A stretch of DNA of 64,000 nucleotides from Streptomyces sp. ST2-7A (GTDB lineage: Bacteria; Actinomycetota; Actinomycetes; Streptomycetales; Streptomycetaceae), in assembly GCF_021390475.1 (NCBI RefSeq), contig NZ_JAJUWS010000004.1, positions 149,032 to 213,031 of the forward strand. The letters are read 5' to 3'. This document shows, in pieces, positions 11,640 to 19,706 of the stretch (position 1 is its first letter; each line of letters starts with the position of its first letter). The notes under the pieces were generated by a model that was not told the origin of the DNA, ran no database searches, and saw only the letters and a program-made list of their open reading frames with translations. A program made the position numbers and the translations under genes.

Positions 11640-12188
11640 ATGACGACTTCCGGGATGGACGACCTCACCTATCCCACCCCCGGCATGACCCGGGAGGGTG
11701 GCTCCCCGGCTCCGGCCGGATTCCACCGACTGCGCGTGCGGGTTCCGCTCGGCCGCGGCCCCGAAGTCCTCGCCGCGGCCGGGGACGCCGTGCTGACCTG
11801 GCGGACCCACCGGGGTCCGGGGCTCTCGCTGGAGGCCGACGCGCCGCGGGCGGCGGTCGGGGTCCGGGTCATCGTCCGGCTCGGCCCCGTCCGTGCCCCC
11901 TGCCTGGTGGTGTGGACGGTCCGCGAGGCGGAACGCGTGGGCTTCGGTTACGGCACCCTGCCCGGCCACCCCGAATGCGGGGAGGAGGCGTTCCTCGTCG
12001 AACGCGACGCCGACGGCTCGGTGCACCTGACCGTTCTCGCGCTCAGCCGCCCCGCCGCCCGGTACGCCCGTTTGGCCGGTCCCGTGGGCCGTCTTGCACA
12101 ACGACTGATGGCCCACCGGTACGGACGCGCCGTGCGGCGGGCCGTCCGGGAAGCCGACCCCGGACGGGGACCGGGGACGGCCCCGTGA
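11640..12188 (+). CDS. DUF1990 family protein
   Basis: A 182-residue protein. The core LTYPTPGMTREGG near the start and VGFGYGTLPGHPECGEEAFL near the middle match the DUF1990 family, small soluble proteins of unknown function found in actinomycetes and plants. ATG 11640 follows a GGGCGGGG stretch; ATG 11655 (MDDLTYP) is an equally plausible start. The C-terminus is Arg-rich. It is the last recognisable gene before the biosynthetic block. Confidence 0.8.
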   Translation: MTTSGMDDLTYPTPGMTREGGSPAPAGFHRLRVRVPLGRGPEVLAAAGDAVLTWRTHRGPGLSLEADAPRAAVGVRVIVRLGPVRAPCLVVWTVREAERVGFGYGTLPGHPECGEEAFLVERDADGSVHLTVLALSRPAARYARLAGPVGRLAQRLMAHRYGRAVRRAVREADPGRGPGTAP

Positions 12189-12953
12189 TGCGTCCCGCCG
12201 CCCCGCCGAGGGCCCCCACCCGGGCTTTTCGAGCCGGCCGCCGAGGTGGTCGGCCACCTTCCGCTCTCCGGCCTCGCCGTCCGGCGGCGCGCCGAAGGAG
12301 TTGACGCCCGGCAACCCGATGGGGTCGACCGGCGTCGTCGTCAGCCGGGCGCGGTCGATCCTGGCGATGTGGTGTGCCGCGTCGTCCACGCGGTCCGCTT
12401 CCGGTGTGCCCGGGTGAACCTCTCGATTGTTCGGCGCGCGTCGTCGCAGGGAGCGGCGGGTCGTCCCCGGCTTTCTCGGATGTGAACCCTTCTCAAGCGG
12501 AGATGAGTTGAGCACGGACGTCGGGAATGCGAAGCCCCGTACGCGGCCCGGTCCGCGCCGGACGGTGCCCGGGGGCACCGCAAGACGGCCGGGGGAGCAC
12601 CCCGTGGACCGGGTGGCGGGAACCCGACACCCCCGACGGAAGATTCCCTGACGACCCCGTTCCGTGCCCCATCTGCGGAGCGATGGCTTCGGTGGCGGAT
12701 GCGTGGTCGGCCGCAAGGTGGTGAATGCTGCCAACTTTGCCGGGAGCGCTTGTGGCGATCATGCGGGGCATCGTTGAATCTGGTTCGTCCTCTCCCCCCA
12801 CGAATCCTTGTCGCCCACGGCGTTGCCCGACGCCGCCTGCCGCGGCCCGGGCGCCGGAGACCGACCGGTCCTTCCACGACAGCCGGTCCTTCGTTCCACC
12901 GTCAACCGCACCGCCCGGCCGCCCTGGTCAGGCCTGTCGAAGAGGAGATCCGA
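12189..12953. other. Gene-poor stretch before the biosynthetic block
   Basis: No gene is supported here. One minus-strand reading frame at about 12255-12440 (including DPIGLPGVNSFGAPPDGEAG) has coding-like third-position GC and may be a gene remnant, but no family was recognised and no clear start was found. A weak promoter candidate is TTGTGG (12750-12755) with TTGAAT (12774-12779), 18 bases apart, about 175 bases before the acyl carrier protein gene. Confidence 0.3.
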
Positions 12954-13238
12954 GTGAACGCAACGAACGTGGCACAGACCGTCAAGGGACTGCTCTCCTC
13001 CGAACTCATGGTGGAGGTCCCGGTCGGCCGGATGGACGCGGACGACAGCCTGCGGGATGTCTACGGGCTCGACTCGCTCGGCTTCGTGGAACTGCGTGTG
13101 CTGTGCGAGGAGAGCTTCGGCATCACCATCTCGGAGGACGACTTTTCGCCCGAGCACTTCGCCACCCTCGGCACGGTCGTCAGTCTCGTGGAGCGGCTGC
13201 TGAAGGAGCGGGAGAACACCGTCCGGCCCGCCGGCTGA
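12954..13238 (+). CDS. Acyl carrier protein
   Basis: A 94-residue carrier protein. GTG 12954 has GAGGAGAT 5 bases upstream. The phosphopantetheine serine is in YGLDSLGFVEL (S41), and the four-helix ACP pattern continues with RVLCEESFGITISEDDF and FATLGTVVSLVERLL. It would carry the growing acyl chain on its phosphopantetheine arm. As the first gene of the 13-gene block it probably serves the ketosynthase and ligase that follow. It looks more like discrete (type II) polyketide or specialised fatty-acid carriers than like an NRPS module. A gap of 130 bases separates it from the aminotransferase gene. Confidence 0.93.
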   Translation: MNATNVAQTVKGLLSSELMVEVPVGRMDADDSLRDVYGLDSLGFVELRVLCEESFGITISEDDFSPEHFATLGTVVSLVERLLKERENTVRPAG

Positions 13239-13368
13239 CGGTTGCCCCGGCCCATGGGTTCGGCACCGACCCGGTCCCACCGGCCGGCGCCATGGGGTCA
13301 TCCCCGCCTCCGCCGTACACGTGCACGGAAACGATCGACTCATCGCATCGTCAGAGACGGAGACACCG

Positions 13369-14760
13369 TTGTCCACGCCAGTCGGCACCCGGCTCACCGA
13401 GTCCGAACTCGATCGGCTCCGGCGAAGTCAGTCCATGCACTACAACCACTACGGCCGCCCGCCCCTGCCGTTCGCCTGCCTGGGCGCCCGGGGAGTCGAG
13501 CTGAAGGCGGTGGAGCTCGCCGGGCCCCGAAGCGGCGAAATCTTCACCCTCTTCGACGCCGGCGGCGGTTACGGGAGCGCCTGCCTGGGCGCCGGCCACG
13601 ACAGTGTGCGGCGTTCCCTGCAGCGGGCCGTCACCGACACCGGGTACGTGACCGACGAGATCGCGTCCCGCGAACGGGCGGCCCTGCTGGACCAGCTGTT
13701 CGGGGCCGAGGGATTGTGGACCGACCACTTCCCCGGTGACGCCTACCACGTCGCGGGCCGAAACTCCGGCTCCGAGGGACTGGAACTGGCACTCCGGCTG
13801 GTCCTCGAATCGCGGTTCGACCCCAGGCGTCTGCGCCATCGCCCCGGGCGCGAGAAGCGGGACACCATCCTGGCGTTCGAGGGCGCCTGGCACGGCTGGA
13901 CCCATGGCCTGCTGCCGTTCCTCAACCGCCGGCACTACCGGGTGGGTCTGCCGGGCCCCGTCGCGGACCACGACTACGGCCTGCGAGTGGAACACATCCC
14001 GTTCGGCGACGAGGGCGCGCTGGAGGAGTACTTCGCAGCCAACTCCGAGCGGCTGCTCGCCGTCTTCGTCGAACCCGTCCAGGGCGACGCCGGAATCCTG
14101 CTGCCCCCGCCCGGGTACCTGCGCCGCCTGTCGGGGAGGTGCGGGGACAACGACACCTGGCTGGTCGCCGACGAGGTGCTGACCTTCGCGAAGACCGGCC
14201 GCTGGTTCGGCATGCACGACGTGGAGGGACCGGTCCCCACCGACATCACGGTGATCGGCAAGAGCCTGGGAATGGGCGCGCTGTCGACCTCCATGGTCAT
14301 CGCCCGCCGTGAGCTGCGGGCCCGTGCCACCGGCACCATCTCCACCTCCGACCTGCGTCCGCTGACCTGCGCCGTGATGCGCGACGGCATCGACCACCTG
14401 GTGAGCGAGGGCCTGCTCAAGCACTCCGCGGAACTGGGCGCACGGCTGGCCGACCGGCTGCGGTCCGGGCTCGTCGGGCGCTTCCCCGAGATCTACACGC
14501 ACACGCGGGGCCTCGGCGTCATGCACGGCGTGGAGTTGTCCGAGACCGCATCGGCCCAACTGGACCTCCTGCGCACCCACCTGATCTCGGCCGGAGTGTA
14601 CGTCGAGTTCATGGCCGGGGCCGGAAAGCGCTCCCACGGTCTGCGCTACGTGTACCCGACGATGCGGATAGCTCCGCCGTTGATCACCGGCGAGGCGCAG
14701 GCGGACGAGATCGTCGACCGGCTGGGCGAGGGCACCCGGCGCTTCCAGGAGACGCTGTGA
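13369..14760 (+). CDS. Class III PLP-dependent aminotransferase, glutamate-1-semialdehyde aminomutase-like
   Basis: A 463-residue fold-type I aminotransferase. TTG 13369 is chosen because GGAG lies 6 bases upstream; a GTG at 13321 lacks a ribosome site. Key motifs are RNSGSEGLELALRL (phosphate loop), FEGAWHGWTHG, VADEVLTFAKTGRWFG (the Asp that holds the PLP ring nitrogen) and VIGKSLGMG with the Schiff-base lysine K298. This group includes GSA aminomutases and the beta-aminotransferase domains of iturin-type synthases that act on carrier-bound beta-ketoacyl chains. Its place next to an ACP and ketosynthase favours action on a pathway intermediate. Its last bases overlap the next start (GTGA). 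Confidence 0.9.
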   Translation: MSTPVGTRLTESELDRLRRSQSMHYNHYGRPPLPFACLGARGVELKAVELAGPRSGEIFTLFDAGGGYGSACLGAGHDSVRRSLQRAVTDTGYVTDEIASRERAALLDQLFGAEGLWTDHFPGDAYHVAGRNSGSEGLELALRLVLESRFDPRRLRHRPGREKRDTILAFEGAWHGWTHGLLPFLNRRHYRVGLPGPVADHDYGLRVEHIPFGDEGALEEYFAANSERLLAVFVEPVQGDAGILLPPPGYLRRLSGRCGDNDTWLVADEVLTFAKTGRWFGMHDVEGPVPTDITVIGKSLGMGALSTSMVIARRELRARATGTISTSDLRPLTCAVMRDGIDHLVSEGLLKHSAELGARLADRLRSGLVGRFPEIYTHTRGLGVMHGVELSETASAQLDLLRTHLISAGVYVEFMAGAGKRSHGLRYVYPTMRIAPPLITGEAQADEIVDRLGEGTRRFQETL

Positions 14761-15230
14761 CCTCGGCGGACGCCCCGGCTACCGCCATCGGTACGGTACG
14801 GCGCCGGATCGAGCACGTCGACACCGACGCCTCCGGGGTCGTCCACTTCTCCCGATACGTCTCCCTCCTGGAGACCTTCGTACTCGACCACTTCGAGGAA
14901 CACGGCGCGGGTCTGGCCCGTATCGCCGAACTCGGCGCCGACCTCGCCGTCACCGAGCTCACGGTGCGCTACCGCAGGCCGGGCGCCTACCGGGACCCGA
15001 TCGCCGGGGAGGTCGTCGTGGAGCACGTCGGGGCCGCCCGCATCCGGGTGGCCGCCAGTCTGCTGCGGGAGGAGACGGACGGATCACGCACCGAACTCGC
15101 CTCCGGAACCCTCACCTTCGCAGCCGTCCACCCGGGGACCGGCACCCCGGTGCCGCTGCCTCCGGCTGTCCGTCACACTCTGAAAGGGATCGTCCCCCAT
15201 GCAGCTCGACACGACATCGCAGCACTCTGA
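14757..15230 (+). CDS. Hotdog-fold acyl-CoA/acyl-ACP thioesterase (4-hydroxybenzoyl-CoA thioesterase type)
   Basis: A 157-residue hotdog protein. Its GTG start overlaps the aminotransferase stop (GTGA), so translation is probably coupled. The signature HVDTDASGVVHFSRYVSLLE carries the catalytic Asp (D24) and the conserved His and Tyr. The VRYRRPGAYRDPIAGEVVVE strand follows the family pattern. Such enzymes release acids from CoA or ACP thioesters; in polyketide clusters they can also release beta-keto acids that then decarboxylate. The C-terminus overlaps the next gene by 32 bases. Confidence 0.88.
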   Translation: MTSADAPATAIGTVRRRIEHVDTDASGVVHFSRYVSLLETFVLDHFEEHGAGLARIAELGADLAVTELTVRYRRPGAYRDPIAGEVVVEHVGAARIRVAASLLREETDGSRTELASGTLTFAAVHPGTGTPVPLPPAVRHTLKGIVPHAARHDIAAL

Positions 15231-15741
15231 ACGTACGGCGGCGGCAACGCCCCCGGCGCAGGAGCCGCAGCAGGGTGCCGACCGGCAGATCGGCTTCTCG
15301 GAGCTCAAGAAGTGGCTGCGCCACCGCCACCCGATGATCTACATCGACCGGATCACCGACCACGAGCCCGGGGTCTTCCTCAAGAGCCTGCTGTCGGTCT
15401 CCGGGAACCTCGACGCCATCGCAGGACACTTCCCGGAACGGGCGATCTACCCGGGGAGCCACCTGATGCAGGCTTTCGCGCAGTCCGGGATCATCCTCTA
15501 CCAGATGAGCACCAGCCCGCTGGCCGACGACGAGCTGACGCTGATCGGTTCCGTCAAGTCGCGGTTCACCAGGCCCGTCGTCCCCGGCGACCAAGTGATC
15601 TTCGATGTCCGAGCCGACCGGCTGGTCGGCGCCACGTTCTTCTTCTCGTGCCAGGCGACCGTCGACGGCCTGACGGTCGCCGCCTTCCGCGGAACGCTGA
15701 CCCGCAGGAAGGCCGCGGACCTCGGCCGTCAGCTGTGGTGA
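15199..15741 (+). CDS. FabZ-like hotdog protein with Glu-to-Gln change at the active site
   Basis: A 180-residue single-hotdog protein. ATG 15199 follows AAAGGGAT. After ~32 polar residues comes the FabZ pattern: LRHRHPMIYIDRI keeps the catalytic His (H42), and GHFPERAIYPGSH then LMQAFAQSG is the helix that should carry the catalytic Glu (PGVLxxEALAQ in FabZ). Here that position is Gln (Q91). Known FabZ/FabA dehydratases use His plus Glu or Asp, so dehydration may be weak or replaced by another role such as binding, a different elimination or thioester chemistry. It ends in a GTGA overlap with the ketosynthase gene. Confidence 0.82.
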   Translation: MQLDTTSQHSERTAAATPPAQEPQQGADRQIGFSELKKWLRHRHPMIYIDRITDHEPGVFLKSLLSVSGNLDAIAGHFPERAIYPGSHLMQAFAQSGIILYQMSTSPLADDELTLIGSVKSRFTRPVVPGDQVIFDVRADRLVGATFFFSCQATVDGLTVAAFRGTLTRRKAADLGRQLW

Positions 15742-17504
15742 GTGCCGGGCCCGAGGTCGTCGTCACCGGCATGGCCTGGGCGACTCCGCTGGGCGACGGC
15801 CTCCAGGAAGTGTGGCAGCAGCTCTGCTCGGGCGCGACGGGTGTCGTCGACCAACCGTCGCCGCACCGGCTGCGTACGGAACGTGCTGCCGTCGTGCCCT
15901 CCCCGGCCTACCGCCCCGGAGGTCGGGAGGCATGGGACCGGCAGGTCGCCCTCGCGGTGCGCACCATGGCCGCGGCCTTGCGGGACGCGGGCGTGGCGGC
16001 GGACGACGGGCGGTTGACCCTCGTTCCGGGCACCAGCTTCGACGCCCGCATCGATTGCGAGGATCCCCAGGAGGGCTGGGCCGTGGCGGCGGCCCGCCAA
16101 CTCGGCCACCGGAGGCGGCCGTTGGTGGTCACCACCGCCTGCTCGGCCGGGGCCGACAGCCTGTTGCTCGCCCGGGCACTGCTCCGCGAGGGCGACGGCG
16201 AGGGAATCTTCCTGGCGGGCGGGGCGGACGTACTGACCGAGGCCAAGCGGCTCGGTCATTCCGCACTCGGCACGATGAGTCCCACCGGGCTGCGCGCCTT
16301 CGACGTGGCGCACGACGGCATGACCCTCGGTGAGGGCGCGGGCTTCCTGGTGTTGGAAGGCGCTGTCGCGGCCCGCCGCCGGGGCGCCCGGGTGTACGCG
16401 ACGCTGAGCGGCGCGGGTTCGGCCAATGACGCCTCCGGGCTGACCGCACCGGACCCGTCCGGGCGCACCGTGACCGCCGCGGTGCAGCGGGCCCTCGCCG
16501 GGTCGGGCAGCGGGCCCGGCGACGTGGCCGTGATCTGCGCGCACGGCACCGGCACCCCGCTCAACGACGAGGTCGAAGCCGCCACCGTACAGCGGCTGTT
16601 CGGCGGCGTCCGGACCGGGCCCGCCGCCGTGGTCTTCGGAACCAAGGGGGCGCTCGGCCACAGTCTCGGCGCCACCGGGGCGATCGAGGCGGTGGCCACC
16701 GTGCTCGCCCTCCAGGAGGGACACGTACCTCCCCTCCACGGGCTCTCCTCCCCGCTGCCGGGGCTGTCGCTGCGGCTGCCCCGCGCGGGGCCGGAGAAGA
16801 CGCACGGAACACAAGGCATCAGCCTCACCCTGGGTTTCGGCGGATTCAACACCTGTCTGCTGTTCGACTCCGGGCCGCTCGTCGGGATCGACGCGCCCAC
16901 CGCGGTGCCTTCCGGGTCCGGCAGCCGCACATCGGCCCTGCCGCTCGCCGTCGCCGGGCACGCGACCCTGTCCGTCGCCGACCCCGCGTCCTGCACGCGC
17001 AACAAACCGTCCTTCTACGCCGACCCGATCGCCTGGCTGATCGTCTCCGCGGCCGAAGAGGCGCTCGTCCCCTGCCGGGAGGAGGTACTGGCGGATCCCG
17101 ACGAGGTCGCCGTCCTGCTCACCAACGACGGCCGGGCTCTGCCCACGCACCTCAGGATCGCCCGGGACGCGGCGCGCGGCCGGGTCTCGCCACTGCGGTT
17201 CGCGGGCTCCAACCCCGGCATCCTGGCCGGACTCACCTGCCTCACCCTCGGTCTGCGGGGCCCGTCCCTGGTCCTGGAGGCGGACCCCGACGACGCCGCG
17301 GACGTCGCGACGGCGCTGGCCGGGCACTGGCTGCACGCCGGCCGGGCGAGGTACGTGCTGTGGGCCGCGTACCGGCAGCACGGCGCCTCGTGCACGGCGA
17401 CCTGCGTGGTGCTCCGTGCCGGAACCCCCGACGACGACGCTGCCGAGTTCGTCCGAAAACTGTTCACCGACCCGCCGACCGCCGACGCGGTACAGCGGCC
17501 ATGA
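15738..17504 (+). CDS. Beta-ketoacyl synthase fused to a ketosynthase-like (chain-length-factor-like) domain
   Basis: A 588-residue protein, about 170 residues longer than a FabF-type enzyme. GTG 15738 overlaps the previous stop. Residues ~1-390 form a full ketosynthase with Cys135 (TTACSAGADS), His269 (CAHGTGTPLNDE), Lys303 and His308 (GTKGALGHSLGATGA). Residues ~395-588 look like the first half of a second ketosynthase: VSPLRFAGSNPGILAG, then LTCLTLGLRGPSLVLEAD. The place of the nucleophile cysteine is not conserved there. That resembles the short ketoacyl-synthase-like domains found in aryl-polyene and similar type II systems. It would perform Claisen condensation of acyl and malonyl units on the ACP. 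Confidence 0.88.
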   Translation: MSAGPEVVVTGMAWATPLGDGLQEVWQQLCSGATGVVDQPSPHRLRTERAAVVPSPAYRPGGREAWDRQVALAVRTMAAALRDAGVAADDGRLTLVPGTSFDARIDCEDPQEGWAVAAARQLGHRRRPLVVTTACSAGADSLLLARALLREGDGEGIFLAGGADVLTEAKRLGHSALGTMSPTGLRAFDVAHDGMTLGEGAGFLVLEGAVAARRRGARVYATLSGAGSANDASGLTAPDPSGRTVTAAVQRALAGSGSGPGDVAVICAHGTGTPLNDEVEAATVQRLFGGVRTGPAAVVFGTKGALGHSLGATGAIEAVATVLALQEGHVPPLHGLSSPLPGLSLRLPRAGPEKTHGTQGISLTLGFGGFNTCLLFDSGPLVGIDAPTAVPSGSGSRTSALPLAVAGHATLSVADPASCTRNKPSFYADPIAWLIVSAAEEALVPCREEVLADPDEVAVLLTNDGRALPTHLRIARDAARGRVSPLRFAGSNPGILAGLTCLTLGLRGPSLVLEADPDDAADVATALAGHWLHAGRARYVLWAAYRQHGASCTATCVVLRAGTPDDDAAEFVRKLFTDPPTADAVQRP

Positions 17505-17517
17505 AGGGACACCACGG

Positions 17518-18918
17518 ATGTCTGTCACGGATGACCTCCTGTTGGAACACCGGCGGGTCACCGAGTTCCTGGACCGCTCCTCCGAGCCCGACGCGGCCGA
17601 CGGCCCCGAGCCGACGCTGGACGACACCCTGGCCGCGTTGGCCGCGCTGGGTCTGCCTCCCGGCAGCGCCGTGCTGCTGGCGCTCTCCAACTCCCTGCAC
17701 ATGCTGCGCCTCTACCTGTCCGTCCTGCTCCTGGGGCTGGTGCCGCTCGCCATCGCCCCGGCGACCCCCTCGGCGCGCATCCGCAGGCTGGCCCGGCAAC
17801 TGGATGTCCGGGCGCTGATCGCCGCCCGGCCCGACCCGCAACGCTACGGCGTCCCGCGCGCCCACCCGGTCCCGGGCGGTGCGGCCGTCCTGCTGAACGA
17901 GGCGAGCGGCCCGCCCCCGTACCGGGCAGGAGACGTGCTGATGTCGACCTCCGGGACGTCCGGGGCCGCCGGCGCCTGCCTGCACCGGGCCTCGTCCCTG
18001 CTGCGCAACGCGGAGCGGCACGCCGGGGCCGTGGGGATGCACGCGGGCGACACCGTCCTCGTCAACCTGCCCCTGTACTACTCGTACGCGATGGTCGCGC
18101 AGGTGCTGGCCGCGTACGGGTGCGGCGCCGGGGTGGTGGTGTCCGGGCCGCCCTTCTCCCCGGCCGGGTACCTCAAACAGATCGCGGACCACGGGGTGAC
18201 CCACTCCTCCATCACGCCGACGATCGTCCGGCGGCTCCTTGAAGAACCCACGGGAGCGCCGTCGGGCGTCCGGGCGCTCACCGTCGGCGGCGATCACGTA
18301 CCGCCGGAGCAGGTGGCCCGGCTGCTGGCGGGTCGTCCCGGCGGCGAGCTGTACCTCACCTACGGGCTGACCGAGGCGGGGCCCCGGGTGTCCACCCTCG
18401 CCGCGCACGCGGAACCCCCGTACCGGTACGCCTCCGTGGGGCTGCCGTTGCCCGGGGTCCGGGTCTGGCTGCGCGAGCAGCCCGGTGAGGAGGGCACCGG
18501 TGAGCTCATGGTCGCCAGCGACACGGCGCTCGTGCGCAAGATCTCCGACGCACCGGGAGTCGGACGGACGCCGACCGCCCCGGGGGTCGTCGCGACCGGT
18601 GACGTCTTCCGCATCGAGGACGGCTACCTCTTCTTCCGGGGCCGCCGGTCGGACTTCGTGATGATCCGGGGCGAGAAGGTCTCCCTCAGCTCCGTCCGCC
18701 AGACCGCGCTGACCCTGCCCGGTGTGGTGCGCTGTGTGACAAAGGTGGGCACAGGGGACGACGGAGAGTCCTTCCTGGAGGTGGAGTTGGAGGTGGCCGA
18801 TCCGCAACCCGACGCGGCGCAGACCATGCGGCGGACCCTCAACTCCGTCCTCCTGCCGTTGGAGCGCCCCCGTACCGTCACGGTGACCGAGGCCGACCGG
18901 GAGAGCTTCCACAAGTGA
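17518..18918 (+). CDS. AMP-dependent acyl/aryl-CoA (or ACP) ligase
   Basis: A 466-residue adenylate-forming enzyme. ATG 17518 has AAGGGA about 8 bases upstream. The phosphate loop MSTSGTSGAAG is at residues ~142-152, YGLTEAGPR at ~282 (E286), the GD motif in VVATGDVFRIEDGYLFFRGR, and the hinge at SDFVMIRGEKVS. The protein stops at DRESFHK, where the last residue, K466, aligns with the catalytic lysine of the C-terminal domain (normally followed by several more residues). It should activate a carboxylic acid as acyl-AMP and load it on CoA or the ACP. The next gene overlaps by four bases. Confidence 0.9.
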   Translation: MSVTDDLLLEHRRVTEFLDRSSEPDAADGPEPTLDDTLAALAALGLPPGSAVLLALSNSLHMLRLYLSVLLLGLVPLAIAPATPSARIRRLARQLDVRALIAARPDPQRYGVPRAHPVPGGAAVLLNEASGPPPYRAGDVLMSTSGTSGAAGACLHRASSLLRNAERHAGAVGMHAGDTVLVNLPLYYSYAMVAQVLAAYGCGAGVVVSGPPFSPAGYLKQIADHGVTHSSITPTIVRRLLEEPTGAPSGVRALTVGGDHVPPEQVARLLAGRPGGELYLTYGLTEAGPRVSTLAAHAEPPYRYASVGLPLPGVRVWLREQPGEEGTGELMVASDTALVRKISDAPGVGRTPTAPGVVATGDVFRIEDGYLFFRGRRSDFVMIRGEKVSLSSVRQTALTLPGVVRCVTKVGTGDDGESFLEVELEVADPQPDAAQTMRRTLNSVLLPLERPRTVTVTEADRESFHK

Positions 18919-19706
18919 CCGCGCCGTCCGTCCCCCGCACCGCACCGCCCCGCCGGGACGCGGTGCTCCGGCTGTTCTGCGTACCGCACGCCGGAGGTTC
19001 GGCCCGTGTCTTCCGGGACTGGCAGCGGTACGCTCCGCCCGGCATCGAGGTGGTCCCGGCGGGACGAGGCACACGGGCGGGAGCGTCCGCCGCACGGTCG
19101 GTACGGGAAATCGCCCGCGACTTCGCCGCGACGGTGCGCGCCACGGTCGGGCGGAACCCGTACGTCCTGCTCGGGCACAGCATGGGCAGCCTGATCGCGT
19201 ACGAGGTGGCTGCCGCAGCGGGGTCGAAGGACCTGCCGGCGCCGGCACTGCTGGTGGTGTCCGGGCGCAACCCGCCGCACCGCCCGCCCGCCTGGACGCA
19301 TCGGGTCCTCGGCCTCACCGACGGCGAACTGCTCGCCGAGCTCCGGGCCCTCGGGAGCGTGCCGCCCGGGCTGAGTCCTTCGATCGCCGCGCACTTCTTC
19401 CTGCCCGCCTTCCGCGCCGACCTGCGGATGGCCCACACCTACCTGCCCGCGCAACAGCTCCGGTGCACGGTGGCGCCCCTGCTCGTACTGGCAGGCCGTC
19501 AGGACCCCTTGACGGACGACGCCGTGCTGCCGCAGTGGGGGCGGTACTCCGACGAAGGCTGCACCGTTGCCCACCACGACGGCGGTCATTTCGCCCTGTA
19601 CGAAAGGGTTCCCTGGCTGATGGGGCTCATCGGCGCGCAATTGCGGCGGGCCGAACCGGGACCGCCCGGACGCTCGTCCGTCGGAAAAGAAGGTCACGGA
19701 TGTTGA
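18915..19706 (+). CDS. Type II thioesterase (alpha/beta hydrolase)
   Basis: A 263-residue alpha/beta hydrolase of the GrsT/RifR type. The GTG start overlaps the ligase stop. LFCVPHAGGSARVF is the typical oxyanion/N-terminal segment, GHSMGSLIAYE holds the nucleophile (S89), the acid is probably in LAGRQDPLTDD and the base in HHDGGHFALYE. Such enzymes clear mis-loaded or stalled acyl groups from carrier proteins, or release the product. Together with the hotdog thioesterase the block has two release or editing enzymes of unrelated fold. It overlaps the transporter gene by seven bases. Confidence 0.92.
   Translation: MTAPSVPRTAPPRRDAVLRLFCVPHAGGSARVFRDWQRYAPPGIEVVPAGRGTRAGASAARSVREIARDFAATVRATVGRNPYVLLGHSMGSLIAYEVAAAAGSKDLPAPALLVVSGRNPPHRPPAWTHRVLGLTDGELLAELRALGSVPPGLSPSIAAHFFLPAFRADLRMAHTYLPAQQLRCTVAPLLVLAGRQDPLTDDAVLPQWGRYSDEGCTVAHHDGGHFALYERVPWLMGLIGAQLRRAEPGPPGRSSVGKEGHGC

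Noticed and set aside
11259..12734. 491-codon minus-strand frame across the Rieske and DUF1990 region
   Set aside because: It runs antisense or out of frame through supported genes; only a short part near 12255-12440 looks coding-like and is noted as a possible remnant.
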